This document shows positions 11,201-26,200 of a stretch of DNA of 64,000 nt, in pieces. The stretch covers positions 1,127,001-1,191,000 of the forward strand of contig CM056574.1 of assembly GCA_029721435.1 (NCBI GenBank), in the 5' to 3' direction. The stretch comes from Gymnothorax reevesii. Lineage: Eukaryota > Chordata > Actinopteri > Anguilliformes > Muraenidae. The stretch's first letter is position 1. Each line of letters starts with the position of its first letter. The position numbers and the translations under genes are program-made. The notes beneath the pieces were generated by a model. The model made no database searches, was not told the origin of the DNA, and worked only from the letters and a program-made list of their open reading frames with translations.

Positions 11201-14200
11201 TAACACAGTGTTAATACAGCTGATAACATCCTGAACAGCACATTGAAACAGTGCTAATGCAGCTGATTACATCCCGGACAGCGCAGTGACACAGAGCTAA
11301 TACAACTGATTACATGCTGGACAGCGCAGTAACATAGTGCTAATACAGCTGATTACATCCTGGACAGCACATTGAGACAGTGCTAATGCAGCTGATTACA
11401 TCCCGAACAGCGCAGTGACACAGTGCTAATACAGCTGATGACATCCCGGACAGCGCAGTGACACAGTGCTAATACAGCTGATTACATCCAGGACAACACA
11501 ATGACACAGTGCTAATATAGCTGATTACATTCCGGACAGCGCAGTGACACAGTGCTAATACAGCTGATTACATCCCGGACAGCGCAGTGACACAGTGTTA
11601 ATACAGCTGATTACATCCCAGACAGCACAGTGACACAGTGATAATACAGCTGATTACATCCAGGACAGGGCAGTGATACAGTGCTAATACAGATGATAAC
11701 ATCCCGGACAGCGCAGTGACACAGTGCTAATACAGCTGATTACATCCCGGACAGCGCAGTGACACAGTGTTAATACAGCTGATTACATCCCAGACAGCAC
11801 AGTGACACAGTGATAATACAGCTGATTACATCCAGGACAGGGCAGTGATACAGTGCTAATAAAGATGATAACATCCCAGACAGCGCAGTGACACAGTGCT
11901 AATACAGCTGATTACATCCAGGACAGCGCAGCGATACAGTGCTAATACAGCTGATTATATCCCAGACAGCGCTGTGACACAGTGCTAATACAGCTGATTA
12001 CATCCCGGACAGCGCAGTGACACAGAGCTAATGCAGCTGATTATATCCCAAACAGCGCAGGGACACAGTGCTAATACAGCTGATTACATCCCAGACAACG
12101 CAATGACACAGTGCTTAGACAGCTGATTACATCCCAGAGAGCGCAGTCACACAGTGCATATACAGCTGACTACATCCCGGACTACACAGTGACACAGTGC
12201 TAATACAGCTGATTACATACCGAACAGGACAGTGACAAAGTGCTAATACAGCAGATTACATCCCGTACAGCACAGTGACACAGTGCTAATACAGCTGATT
12301 ACATCGCAGACAGCACAGTGACACAGTGCTAATACAGCTAATTACATCCCAGACAGCGCAGTGACACAGTGCTAATACAGCTGATTACATCCCTGAAAGC
12401 ACAGCGACACAGTGCTAATACAGCTGTTTTCATCCCGGACAGCGCGGTGACACAGTGCTAATACAGCTGATTACATCCCGGACAGCGCAGTGACACAGTG
12501 CTAATACAGCGGATTACATCCCGGAGAGCGCAGTGACACAGTGCTAATACAGCTGATTACATCCCGGACAGTGCAGTGACACAGTGCTAATACAGCTGAT
12601 TACATCCCAGACAGCGCAGTGACACAGTGTTAATGCAGCAGATTACATCCCTGACAGCACAGGAACACAGTGCTAATACAGCTGATTACATCCGGGACAG
12701 CGCAGTGACACAGTTCTAATACAGCTGATTACATCCCGGACAGCGCAGTGACACACTGCTAATACAGCTGATTACATCCCGGACAGCGCAGTGACACAGT
12801 ACTAATATAGCTGATTACATCCAGGACAGCGCAGTGACACAGTGCTAATACAGCTGATTACATCCGGGACAGCACAGTGACACAGTTCTAATACAGCTGA
12901 TTACATCTCGGACAGCGCAGTGACACACTGCTAATACAGCTGATTACATCCGGGACAGCGCAGTGACACAGTACTAATACAGCTGATTACATCCCTGACA
13001 GCACAGGGACACAGTGCTAATACAGCTGATTACATCCAGGACAGCGCAGCGATACAGTGCTAATACAGCTGATTATATCCCAGACAGCGCTGTTACACAG
13101 TGCTAATACAGCTGATTACATCCCGGACAGCGCAGTGACACAGAGCTAATGCAGCTGATTATATCCCAAACAGCGCAGGGACACAGTGCTAATACAGCTG
13201 ATTACATCCCAGACAACGCAATGACACAGTGCGTAGACAGCTGATTACATCCCAGAGAGCGCAGTCACACAGTGCATATACAGCTGACTACATCCCGGAC
13301 TACACAGTGACACAGTGCTAATACAGCTGATTACATACCGAACAGGACAGTGACAAAGTGCTAATACAGCTGATTACATCCCGGACAGTGCAGTGACACA
13401 GTGCTAATACAGCTGTTTTCATCCCGGACAGCGCGGTGACACAGTGCTAATACAGCTAATTACATCCCAGACAGCGCAGTGACACAGTGCTAATACAGCG
13501 GATTACATCCCGGAGAGCGCAGTGACAGAGTGCTAATACAGCTGATTACATCCCGGACAGTGCAGTGACACAGTGCTAATACAGCTGATTACATCCCAGA
13601 CAGCGCAGTGACACAGTGTTAATGCAGCAGATTACATCCCTGACAGCACAGGAACACAGTGCTAATACAGCTGATTACATCCGGGACAGCGCAGTGACAC
13701 AGTTCTAATACAGCTGATTACATCCCGGACAGCGCAGTGACACACTGCTAATACAGCTGATTACATCCCGGACAGGGCAGTGACACAGTACTAATATAGC
13801 TGATTACATCCAGGACAGCGCAGTGACACAGTGCTAATACAGCTGATTACATCCGGGACAGCACAGTGACACAGTTCTAATACAGCTGATTACATCTCGG
13901 ACAGCGCAGTGACACACTGCTAATACAGCTGATTACATCCGGGACAGCGCAGTGACACAGTACTAATACAGCTGATTACATCCCTGACAGCACAGGGACA
14001 CAGTGCTAATACAGCTGATTACATCCAGGACAGCGCAGTGACACAGTTCTAATGCAGCTGATTACATCGCGGACAACGCAATCACACAGTACTAATATAG
14101 CTGATTACATCCCGGACAGCGCAGTGACACAGTGCTAATACAGCTGATTACATCACAAACAGCGCAGTGACACAGTGCTCATACAGCTGATTACATCCCG

Positions 14201-17200
14201 GACAGCGCAGTGACACAGTGCTAATACAGCTGATTACATCCCTGACAGCACAGGAACACAGTGCTAATACAGCTGATTACATCCCGGACAGCGCAATGAC
14301 ACAATGCTAATACAGCTGATTACATCCCTGACAGCACAGGGACACAGTGCTAATACAGCTGATTACATCCCTGACAGCACAGGGACACAGTACTAATACA
14401 GCTGATTACATCCCGGACAGCGAAGTGACACAGTGCTAATACAGCTGATTACATCCCTGACAGCACAGTGACACAGTGCTTATACAGCTGATTACATCCC
14501 TGACAGCACAGGGACACAGTGCTAATACAGCTGATTACATCCGGGACAGCGCAGTGACACAGTGCTAATACAGCTGATTACATCCCGGACAGCGCAGTGA
14601 CACAGTGTTAATACAGCTGATTACATCCCCGACAGCACAGGGACACAGTGCTAATACAGCTGATTACATCCCTGACAGCACAGGGACACAGTGCTAACAC
14701 AGCTGATTACATCCCTGACAGCACAGGGACACAGTGCTAATACAGCTGATTACATCCGGGACAGCGCAGTGACACAGTTCTCATACAGCTGATTACATCC
14801 CGGACAACGCAGTGACACAGTGCTAATACAGCTGATTAGATCGCAGAGAGCACAGTGACACAGTGCTAATACAGCTGATTACATCCCGGACAGCGCAGTG
14901 ACACAGTGCTAATACAGCTGATTACATCCCTGACAGCACAGTGACACAGTGCTAATACAGCTGATTACATCCCAGACAGCGCAGTGACACAGGGCTAATA
15001 CAGCTGATTACATCCCTGACAGCACAGGGACACAGTGCTAATACAGCTGATTACATCCCGGAAAGCGCAGTGACACAGTGCTAATACAGCTGATTACATC
15101 CCGGACAGCGCAGTGACACAGTGCTAATACAGCGGATTACATCCCTGACAGCACAGGGACACCGTGTTAATACAGCTGATTACATCAAGGAGAGCGCAGT
15201 GACACAGTGCTAATACAGCTGATTAAATCCCGGACAGTTCAGTGACACAGTGCTAATACAGCTGATTACATCCCAGACAACGCAGTGACACAGTGCTAAT
15301 ACAACTGATTACATCCCTGACAGCGCAGTGACACAGTGCTAATACAGCTGATTACATCCGGGACAGCGCAGTGACACAGTTCTAATACAGCTGATTACAT
15401 CCCGGACAGCGCTGTGACACAGTGCTAATACAGCTGATTACATCCCGGACAGCGCTGTGACACAGTGCTAATACAGCTGATTACATCCGGGACGGTGCAG
15501 AGACACAGTGCTAATACAGCTGATGACATCCCTGACAGCGCAGTGACACAGTGCTAATACCGCTGACTACATCCCTGACAGCACAGGGACACAGTGCTAA
15601 TACAGCTGATTACATCCCTGACAGCACAGGGACACAGTGTTGAAACAGCTGATTACATCCCTGACAGCACAATCACACAGTGCTAATACAGCTGATTACA
15701 TCAGGGACAGCGCAGTGACACTGTTCTAATACAGCTGATTACATCCCGGACAGCGCAGTGACACAGTGCTAATACAGCTGATTACATCCGGGACGGTGCA
15801 GAGACACAGTGCTAATACAGCTGATGACATCCCAGACAGCGCAGTGACACAGTGCTAATACCGCTGACTACATCCCTGACAGCACAGGGACACAGTGCTA
15901 ATACAGCTGATTACATCCCTGACAGCACAGGGACACAGTGTTGAAACAGCTGATTACATCCCTGACAGCACAATCACACAGTGCTAATACAGCTGATTAC
16001 ATCAGGGACAGCGCAGTGACACTGTTCTAATACAGCTGATTACATCCCGGACAGCGCAGTGACACAGTGCTAATACAGCTGATTACATCCCGGACAGCGC
16101 AGTGACACAGTGCTAATACAGCTGATTACATCCCTGACAGCACAGGGACACAGTGCAAATACAGCTGATTACATCCCTGACAGCACAGGGACACAGTGCT
16201 AATACAGCTGATTACATCCGGGACAGCGCAGTGACACAGTGCTAATACAGCTGATTACATCCCGGACAGCGCAGTGACAAAGTGCTAATACAGCTGATTA
16301 CATCCCTGACAGCACAGGGACACAGTGCTAATACAGCTGATTACATCCCTGACAGCACAGGGACACAGTGCTAATACAGCTGATTACATCCCTGATAGCA
16401 CAGGGACACAGTGCTAATACAGCTGATTACATCCCTGACAGCACAGGGACACAGTGCTAATACAGCTGATTACATCCCGGACAGCGCAGTGACACAGTGC
16501 TAATACAGCTGATTACATCCCGGACAGCGCAGTGACACAGTGCTAATACAGCTTATTACATCCCTGACAGCACAGGGACACAGTGCTCATACACCTGATT
16601 ACATCCAAGACAGCGCAGTGACACAGTTCTAATACAGCTGATTACATCCCGGACAGCGCAGTGACACAGTGCTAATACAGCTTATTACATCCCTGACAGC
16701 ACAGGGACACAGTGCTAATACAGCTGATTACATCCCTGACAGCACAGGGACACAGTGCTAATACAGCTGATTACATCCCTGATAGCACAGGGACACAGTG
16801 CTAATACAGCTGATTACATCCCGGACAGCGCAGTGACACAGTGCTTATACAGCTGATTACATCCAGGACAGCGCAGTGACACAGTGCTTATACAGCTGAC
16901 GACATCCCGGGCAGCACAGTGACACAGTGCTAATACAGGTGATTACATCCCGAACAGCACAGTGACACAGTGCTAATACAGCTGATTACATCATGGACAG
17001 CACAGTGACACAGTGCTAATACAGCTGATTACACCCAGGACAGCGCAGTGACAGAGTGCTAATACAGCTGATTATATCCAGGACAGCGCAGTGACACAGT
17101 GCTAATACAGCTGATTACATCCAGGACAGCGCTGTGACACAGTGCTAATACAGCTGATTACATCCCGAACAGCGCAGTGACAAAGTACTAATACAGCTTA

Positions 17201-20200
17201 TTACATGCTGGACAGCGCAGTGACACAGTGCAAATACAGCTGATTATATCCAGGACAGCGCAATGACACAGTGCTAATACAGCTGATTACATCCCGGACA
17301 GCGCAGTGACACAGAGCTAATGCTGCTGATTATATCCCGAACAGCGCAGGGACACAGTGCTAATTCAGCTGATTACATCCAGGACAGCGAAGTGACAAAG
17401 TACTAAAACAGCTGATTACATCCCAGACAACGCAATGACACAGTGCTTATACAGCTAATTACATCCCAGCGAGCGCAGTGACACAGTGCTAATACAGCTG
17501 ATAACATCGGGGACAGCACAGTTACACAGTGCTAATGCAGCTGATTACATCCAGGACAGCGCAATGACACTGAGCTAATAGAGCTGATTACATCCTCGAC
17601 AGCGCAGTGACACAGTGCTAATACAGCTGACTACATCCCAGACAATACAATGACACACTGCTAATACAGCTGATTACATCCCGGACAGCGCAGTGACCCA
17701 GTGCTAATACAGCTGATTACATCCCCGACAGCGCAGTGACAGTGCTAATACAGCTGAATACATCCCGGACATAAAAGTGTTAATACAGCTGATTACATCC
17801 CGGGCAGCACAGTGACACAGTGCTAATACAGATGATTACATCCCGAACAGCACAGTGACACAGTGCAAATACAGCTGATTACATCCCGGAGAGCACAGTG
17901 ATACACTGCAATTACAGCTGATTACATCCTGAACAGCACAGTGACAAAGTGCGAATACAACTGATTACATGCCGGACAGCGCAGTGACACAGTGCTAATA
18001 CAGCTGATTAAATCTTGGGCAACGCAATGACACAGTACTAATACAGCTGATTACATCCCCGACAGCGCAGTGACAGTGCTAATACAGCTGACTACATCCC
18101 GGACAACACAGTAACACAGTGTTAATACAGCTGATAACATCCTGAACAGCACATTGAAACAGTGCTAATGCAGCTGATTACATCCCGGACAGCGCAGTGA
18201 CACAGAGATAATACAACTGATTACATGCTGGACAGCGCAGTAACATAGTGCTAATACAGCTGATTACATCCTGGACAGCACATTGAGACAGTGCAAATGC
18301 AGCTGATTACATCCCGAACAGCGCAGTGACACAGTGCTAATACAGCTGATGACATCCCGGACAGCGCAGTGACACAGTGCTAATACAGCTGATTACATCC
18401 AGGACAACACAATGACACAGTGCTAATATAGCTGATTACATTCCGGACAGCGCAGTGACACAGTGCTAATACAGCTGATTACATCCCGGACAGCGCAGTG
18501 ACACAGTGTTAATACAGCTGATTACATCCCAGACAGCACAGTGACACAGTGATAATACAGCTGATTACATCCAGGACAGGGCAGTGATACAGTGCTAATA
18601 CAGATGATAACATCCCGGACAGCGCAGTGACACAGTGCTAATACAGCTGATTACATCCCGGACAGCGCAGTGACACAGTGTTAATACAGCTGATTACATC
18701 CCAGACAGCACAGTGACACAGTGATAATACAGCTGATTACATCCAGGACAGGGCAGTGATACAGTGCTAATAAAGATGATAACATCCCAGACAGCGCAGT
18801 GACACAGTGCTAATACAGCTGATTACATCCAGGACAGCGCAGCGATACAGTGCTAATACAGCTGATTATATCCCAGACAGCGCTGTGACACAGTGCTAAT
18901 ACAGCTGATTACATCCCGGACAGCGCAGTGACACAGAGCTAATGCAGCTGATTATATCCCAAACAGCGCAGGGACACAGTGCTAATACAGCTGATTACAT
19001 CCCAGACAACGCAATGACACAGTGCTTAGACAGCTGATTACATCCCAGAGAGCGCAGTCACACAGTGCATATACAGCTGACTACATCCCGGACTACACAG
19101 TGACACAGTGCTAATACAGCTGATCACATACCGAACAGGACAGTGACAAAGTGCTAATACAGCAGATAACATCCCGTACAGCACAGTGACACAGTGCTAA
19201 TACAGCTGATAACATCGCAGACAGCACAGTGACACAGTGCTAATACAGCGAATTACATCCCAGACAGCGCAGTGACACAGTGCTAATACAGCTGATTACA
19301 TCCCTGAAAGCACAGCGACACAGTGCTAATACAGCTGATTACATCCCGGACAGCGCGGTGACACAGTGCTAATACAGCTGATTACATCCCGGACAGCGCA
19401 GTGACACAGTGCTAATACAGCGGATTACATCCCGGAGAGCGCAGTGACACAGTGCTAATACAGCTGATTACATCCCGGACAGTGCAGTGACACAGTGCTA
19501 ATACAGCTGATTACATCCCAGACAGCGCAGTGACACAGTGTTAATGCAGCAGATTACATCCCTGTCAGCACAGGAACACAGTGCTAATACAGCTGATTAC
19601 ATCCGGGACAGCGCAGTGACACAGTTCTAATACAGCTGATTACATCCCGGACAGCGCAGTGACACACTGCTAATACAGCTGATTACATCCCGGACAGCGC
19701 AGTGACACAGTACTAATATAGCTGATTACATCCAGGACAGCGCAGTGACACAGTGCTAATACAGCTGATTACATCCGGGACAGCACAGTGACACAGTTCT
19801 AATACAGCTGATTACATCTCGGACAGCGCAGTGACACACTGCTAATACAGCTGATTACATCCGGGACAGCGCAGTGACACAGTACTAATACAGCTGATTA
19901 CATCCCTGACAGCACAGGGACACAGTGCTAATACAGCTGATTACATCCAGGACAGCGCAGTGACACAGTTCTAATGCAGCTGATTCCATCGCGGACAACG
20001 CAATCACACAGTACTAATATAGCTGATTACATCCCGGACAGCGCAGTGACACAGTGCTAATACAGCTGATTACATCACAAACAGCGCAGTGACACAGTGC
20101 TCATACAGCTGATTACATCCCGGACAGCGCAGTGACACAGTGCTAATACAGCTGATTACATCCCTGACAGCACAGGAACACAGTGCTAATACAGCTGATT

Positions 20201-23200
20201 ACATCCCGGACAGCGCAATGACACAGTGCTAATACAGCTGATTACATCCCTGACAGCACAGGGACACAGTGCTAATACAGCTGATTACATCCCTGACAGC
20301 ACAGGGACACAGTACTAATACAGCTGATTACATCCCGGACAGCGCAATGACACAGTGCTAATACAGCTGATTACATCCCTGACAGCACAGGGACACAGTG
20401 CTAATACAGCTGATTACATCCCTGACAGCACAGGGACACAGTACTAATACAGCTGATTACATCCCGGACAGCGCAGTGACACAGTGCTAATACAGCTGAT
20501 TACATTCGAGACAGCGCAGTGACACAGTTCTAATAGAGCTGATTACATCCCAGACAGTGCAGTGACACAGTGCGAAAACAGCTTATTACATCCCTGACAG
20601 CACAGGGACACAGTGCTAATACAGCTGATTACATCCCTGACAGCACAGGGACACAGTGCTAATACAGCTGATTAAATCCGGGACAGCGCAGTGACACAGT
20701 GCTAATACAGCTGACTACATCCGGCACAGCGCAGTGACACAGTGCTAATACAGCTGATTACATCCCGGACAGCGCAGTGACAAAGTGCTAATACCGCTGA
20801 TTACATCCCTGACAGCACAGGGACACAGTGTTTACACAGCTGATTACATCCCTGACAGCACAATCACACAGTGCTAATACAGCTGATTACATCAGGGACA
20901 GCACAGTGACACTGTTCTAATACAGCTGATTACATCCCGGACAGCGCAGTGACACAGTGCTCATACAGCTGATTACATCCCGGACAGCGCAGTGACACAG
21001 TGCTAATACAGCTGATTACATCCCTGACAGCACAGGGACACAGTGCTAATACAGCTGATTACATTCCTGACAGCACAGGGACACAGTGCTAATACAGCTG
21101 ATTACATCCCTGACAGCACAGGGACACAGTGCTAATACAGCTGATTACATCCCTGACAGCACATGGACACAGTGCTAATACAGCTGATTACATCCGGGAC
21201 AGCGCAGTGACACAGTTCTAATACAGCTGATTACATCCCGGACAGCGCAGGGACACAGTGCTAATACAGCTGATAACATCCCTGACAGCACAGGGACACA
21301 GTGATAATACAGCTGATTACATCCGGGACAGCGCAGTGACGCAGTGCTAATACAGCTGATTATATCCCGGACAGCGCAGTGACACAGTGCTAATACAGCT
21401 GATTACATTCCTGACAGCACAGGGACACAGTGCTAATACAGCTGATTGCATCCCTGACAGCACAGGGACACAGTGCTAATACAGCTGATTACATCCGGCA
21501 CAGCGCAGTGACACAGTTCTAATACAGCTGATTACATCCCGGACAGCGCAGGGACACAGTGCTAATACAGCTGATTACATCCCTGACAGCACAGGGACAC
21601 AGTGATAATACAGCTGATTACATCCGGGACAGCGCAGTGACACAGTGCTAATTCAGCTGATTACATCCCAGACAGCACAGTGACACAGTGCTAATGCAGC
21701 TGATTATATCCCTGACAGCACAGGGACACAGTGCTAATACAGCTGATTGCATCCCTGACAGCACAGGGACACAGTGCTAATACAGCTGATTACATCCGGG
21801 ACAGCGCAGTGACACAGTTCTAATACAGCTGATTACATCCCGGACAGCGCAGTGATACAGTGCTAATACAGCTGATTACATCCCTGACAGCACAGGGACA
21901 CAGTGCTAATACAGCTGATTACATCCAGGACAGCGCAGTGACACAGTGCTAATACAGCTGATTACATCCGGGACAGCACAGTGACACAGTTCTAATACAG
22001 CTGATTACATCTCGGACAGCGCAGTGACACACTGCTAATACAGCTGATTACATCCGGGACAGCGCAGTGACACAGTACTAATACAGCTGATTACATCCCT
22101 GACAGCACAGGGACACAGTGCTAATACAGCTGATTACATCCAGGACAGCGCAGCGATACAGTGCTAATACAGCTGATTATATCCCAGACAGCGCTGTGAC
22201 ACAGTGCTAATACAGCTGATTACATCCCGGACAGCGCAGTGACACAGAGCTAATGCAGCTGATTATATCCCAAACAGCGCAGGGACACAGTGCTAATACA
22301 GCTGATTACATCCCAGACAACGCAATGACACAGTGCTTAGACAGCTGATTACATCCCAGAGAGCGCAGTCACACAGTGCATATACAGCTGACTACATCCC
22401 GGACTACACAGTGACACAGTGCTAATACAGCTGATTACATACCGAACAGGACAGTGACAAAGTGCTAATACAGCTGATTACATCCCGGACAGTGCAGTGA
22501 CACAGTGCTAATACAGCTGTTTTCATCCCAGACAGCGCGGTGACACAGTGCTAATACAGCTAATTACATCCCAGACAGCGCAGTGACACAGTGCTAATAC
22601 AGCGGATTACATCCCGGAGAGCGCAGTGACAGAGTGCTAATACAGCTGATTACATCCGGGACAGCGCAGTGACACAGTACTAATACAGCTGATTACATCC
22701 CTGACAGCACAGGGACACAGTGCTAATGCAGCAGATTACATCCCTGACAGCACAGGAACACAGTGCTAATACAGCTGATTACATCCCAGACAGCGCAGTG
22801 ACACAGTTCTAATACAGCTGATTACATCCCGGACAGCGCAGTGACACACTGCTAATACAGCTGATTACATCCCGGACAGGGCAGTGACACAGTACTAATA
22901 TAGCTGATTACATCCAGGACAGCGCAGTGACACAGTGCTAATACAGCTGATTACATCCGGGACAGCACAGTGACACAGTTCTAATACAGCTGATTACATC
23001 TCGGACAGCGCAGTGACACACTGCTAATACAGCTGATTACATCCGGGACAGCGCAGTGACACAGTACTAATACAGCTGATTACATCCCTGACAGCACAGG
23101 GACACAGTGCTAATACAGCTGATTACATCCAGGACAGCGCAGTGACACAGTTCTAATGCAGCTGATTACATCGCGGACAACGCAATCACACAGTACTAAT

Positions 23201-26200
23201 ATAGCTGATTACATCCCGGACAGCGCAGTGACACAGTGCTAATACAGCTGATTACATCACAAACAGCGCAGTGACACAGTGCTCATACAGCTGATTACAT
23301 CCCGGACAGCGCAGTGACACAGTGCTAATACAGCTGATTACATCCCTGACAGCACAGGAACACAGTGCTAATACAGCTGATTACATCCCGGACAGCGCAA
23401 TGACACAGTGCTAATACAGCTGATTACATCCCTGACAGCACAGGGACACAGTGCTAATACAGCTGATTACATCCCTGACAGCACAGGGACACAGTACTAA
23501 TACAGCTGATTACATCCCGGACAGCGAAGTGACACAGTGCTAATACAGCTGATTACATCCCTGACAGCACAGTGACACAGTGCTTATACAGCTGATTACA
23601 TGCCTGACAGCACAGGGACACAGTGCTAATACAGCTGATTACATCCGGGACAGCGCAGTGACACAGTGCTAATACAGCTGATTACATCCCGGACAGCGCA
23701 GTGACACAGTGTTAATACAGCTGATTACATCCCTGACAGCACAGGGACACAGTGCTAATACAGCTGATTACATTCCTGACAGCACAGGGACACAGTGCTA
23801 ACACAGCTGATTACATCCCTGACAGCACAGGGACACAGTGCTAATACAGCTGATTATATCCGGGACAGCGCAGTGACACAGTTCTCATACAGCTGATAAC
23901 ATCCCGGACAACGCAGTGACACAGTGCTAATACAGCTGATTAGATCGCAGACAGCACAGTGACACAGTGCTAATACAGCTGATTACATCCCGGACAGCGC
24001 AGTGACACAGTTCTGAAACAGCTGATTACATCCCGAACAGCGCAGTGACACAGTGCTAATACAGCTGATTACATCCCTGACAGCACAGGGACACAGTGCT
24101 AATACAGCTGATTACATCCCTGAGAGCACAGGGACAGAGTGCTAATACAGCTGATTACATCCCGGACAGTGCAGTGACACAGTGCTAATACAGCTGATTA
24201 CATCCCAGACAGCGCAGTGACACAGTGTTAATGCAGCAGATTACATCCCTGACAGCACAGGAACACAGTGCTAATACAGCTGATTACATCCGGGACAGCG
24301 CAGTGACACAGTTCTAATACAGCTGATTACATCCCGGACAGCGCAGTGACACACTGCTAATACAGCTGATTACATCCCGGACAGGGCAGTGACACAGTAC
24401 TAATATAGCTGATTACATCCAGGACAGCGCAGTGACACAGTGCTAATACAGCTGATTACATCCGGGACAGCACAGTGACACAGTTCTAATACAGCTGATT
24501 ACATCTCGGACAGCGCAGTGACACACTGCTAATACAGCTGATTACATCCGGGACAGCGCAGTGACACAGTACTAATACAGCTGATTACATCCCTGACAGC
24601 ACAGGGACACAGTGCTAATACAGCTGATTACATCCAGGACAGCGCAGTGACACAGTTCTAATGCAGCTGATTACATCGCGGACAACGCAATCACACAGTA
24701 CTAATATAGCTGATTACATCCCGGACAGCGCAGTGACACAGTGCTAATACAGCTGATTACATCACAAACAGCGCAGTGACACAGTGCTCATACAGCTGAT
24801 TACATCCCGGACAGCGCAGTGACACAGTGCTAATACAGCTGATTACATCCCTGACAGCACAGGAACACAGTGCTAATACAGCTGATTACATCCCGGACAG
24901 CGCAATGACACAGTGCTAATACAGCTGATTACATCCCTGACAGCACAGGGACACAGTGCTAATACAGCTGATTACATCCCTGACAGCACAGGGACACAGT
25001 ACTAATACAGCTGATTACATCCCGGACAGCGAAGTGACACAGTGCTAATACAGCTGATTACATCCCTGACAGCACAGTGACACAGTGCTTATACAGCTGA
25101 TTACATCCCTGACAGCACAGGGACACAGTGCTAATACAGCTGATTACATCCGGGACAGCGCAGTGACACAGTGCTAATACAGCTGATTACATCCCGGACA
25201 GCGCAGTGACACAGTGTTAATACAGCTGATTACATCCCTGACAGCATAGGGACACAGTGCTAATACAGCTGATTACATTCCTGACAGCACAGGGACACAG
25301 TGCTAACACAGCTGATTACATCCCTGACAGCACAGGGACACAGTGCTAATACAGCTGATTACATCCGGGACAGCGCAGTGACACAGTTCTCATACAGCTG
25401 ATTACATCCCGGACAACGCAGTGACACAGTGCTAATACAGCTGATTAGATCGCAGAGAGCACAGTGACACAGTGCTAATACAGCTGATTACATCCCGGAC
25501 AGCGCAGTGACACAGTGCTAATACAGCTGATTACATCCCTGACAGCACAGTGACACAGTGCTAATACAGCTGATTACATCCCAGACAGCACAGTGACACA
25601 GGGCTAATACAGCTGATTACATCCCTGACAGCACAGGGACACAGTGCTAATACAGCTGATTACATCCCGGAAAGCGCAGTGACACAGTGCTAATACAGCT
25701 GATTACATCCCGGACAGCGCAGTGACACAGTGCTAATACAGCGGATTACATCCCTGACAGCACAGGGACACCGTGTTAATACAGCTGATTACATCTAGGA
25801 GAGCGCAGTGACACAGTGCTAATACAGCTGATTACATCCCGGACAGTGCAGTGACACAGTGCTAATACAGCTGATTACATCCCAGACAACGCAGTGACAC
25901 AGTGCTAATACAACTGATTACATCCCTGACAGCGCAGTGACACAGTGCTAATACAGCTGATTACATCCGGGACAGCGCAGTGACACAGTTCTAATACAGC
26001 TGATTACATCCCGGACAGCGCTGTGACACAGTGCTAATACAGCTGATTACATCCGGGACGGTGCAGAGACACAGTGCTAATACAGCTGATGACATCCCAG
26101 ACAGCGCAGTGACACAGTGCTAATACCGCTGACTACATCCCTGACAGCACAGGGACACAGTGCTAATACAGCTGATTACATCCCTGACAGCACAGGGACA

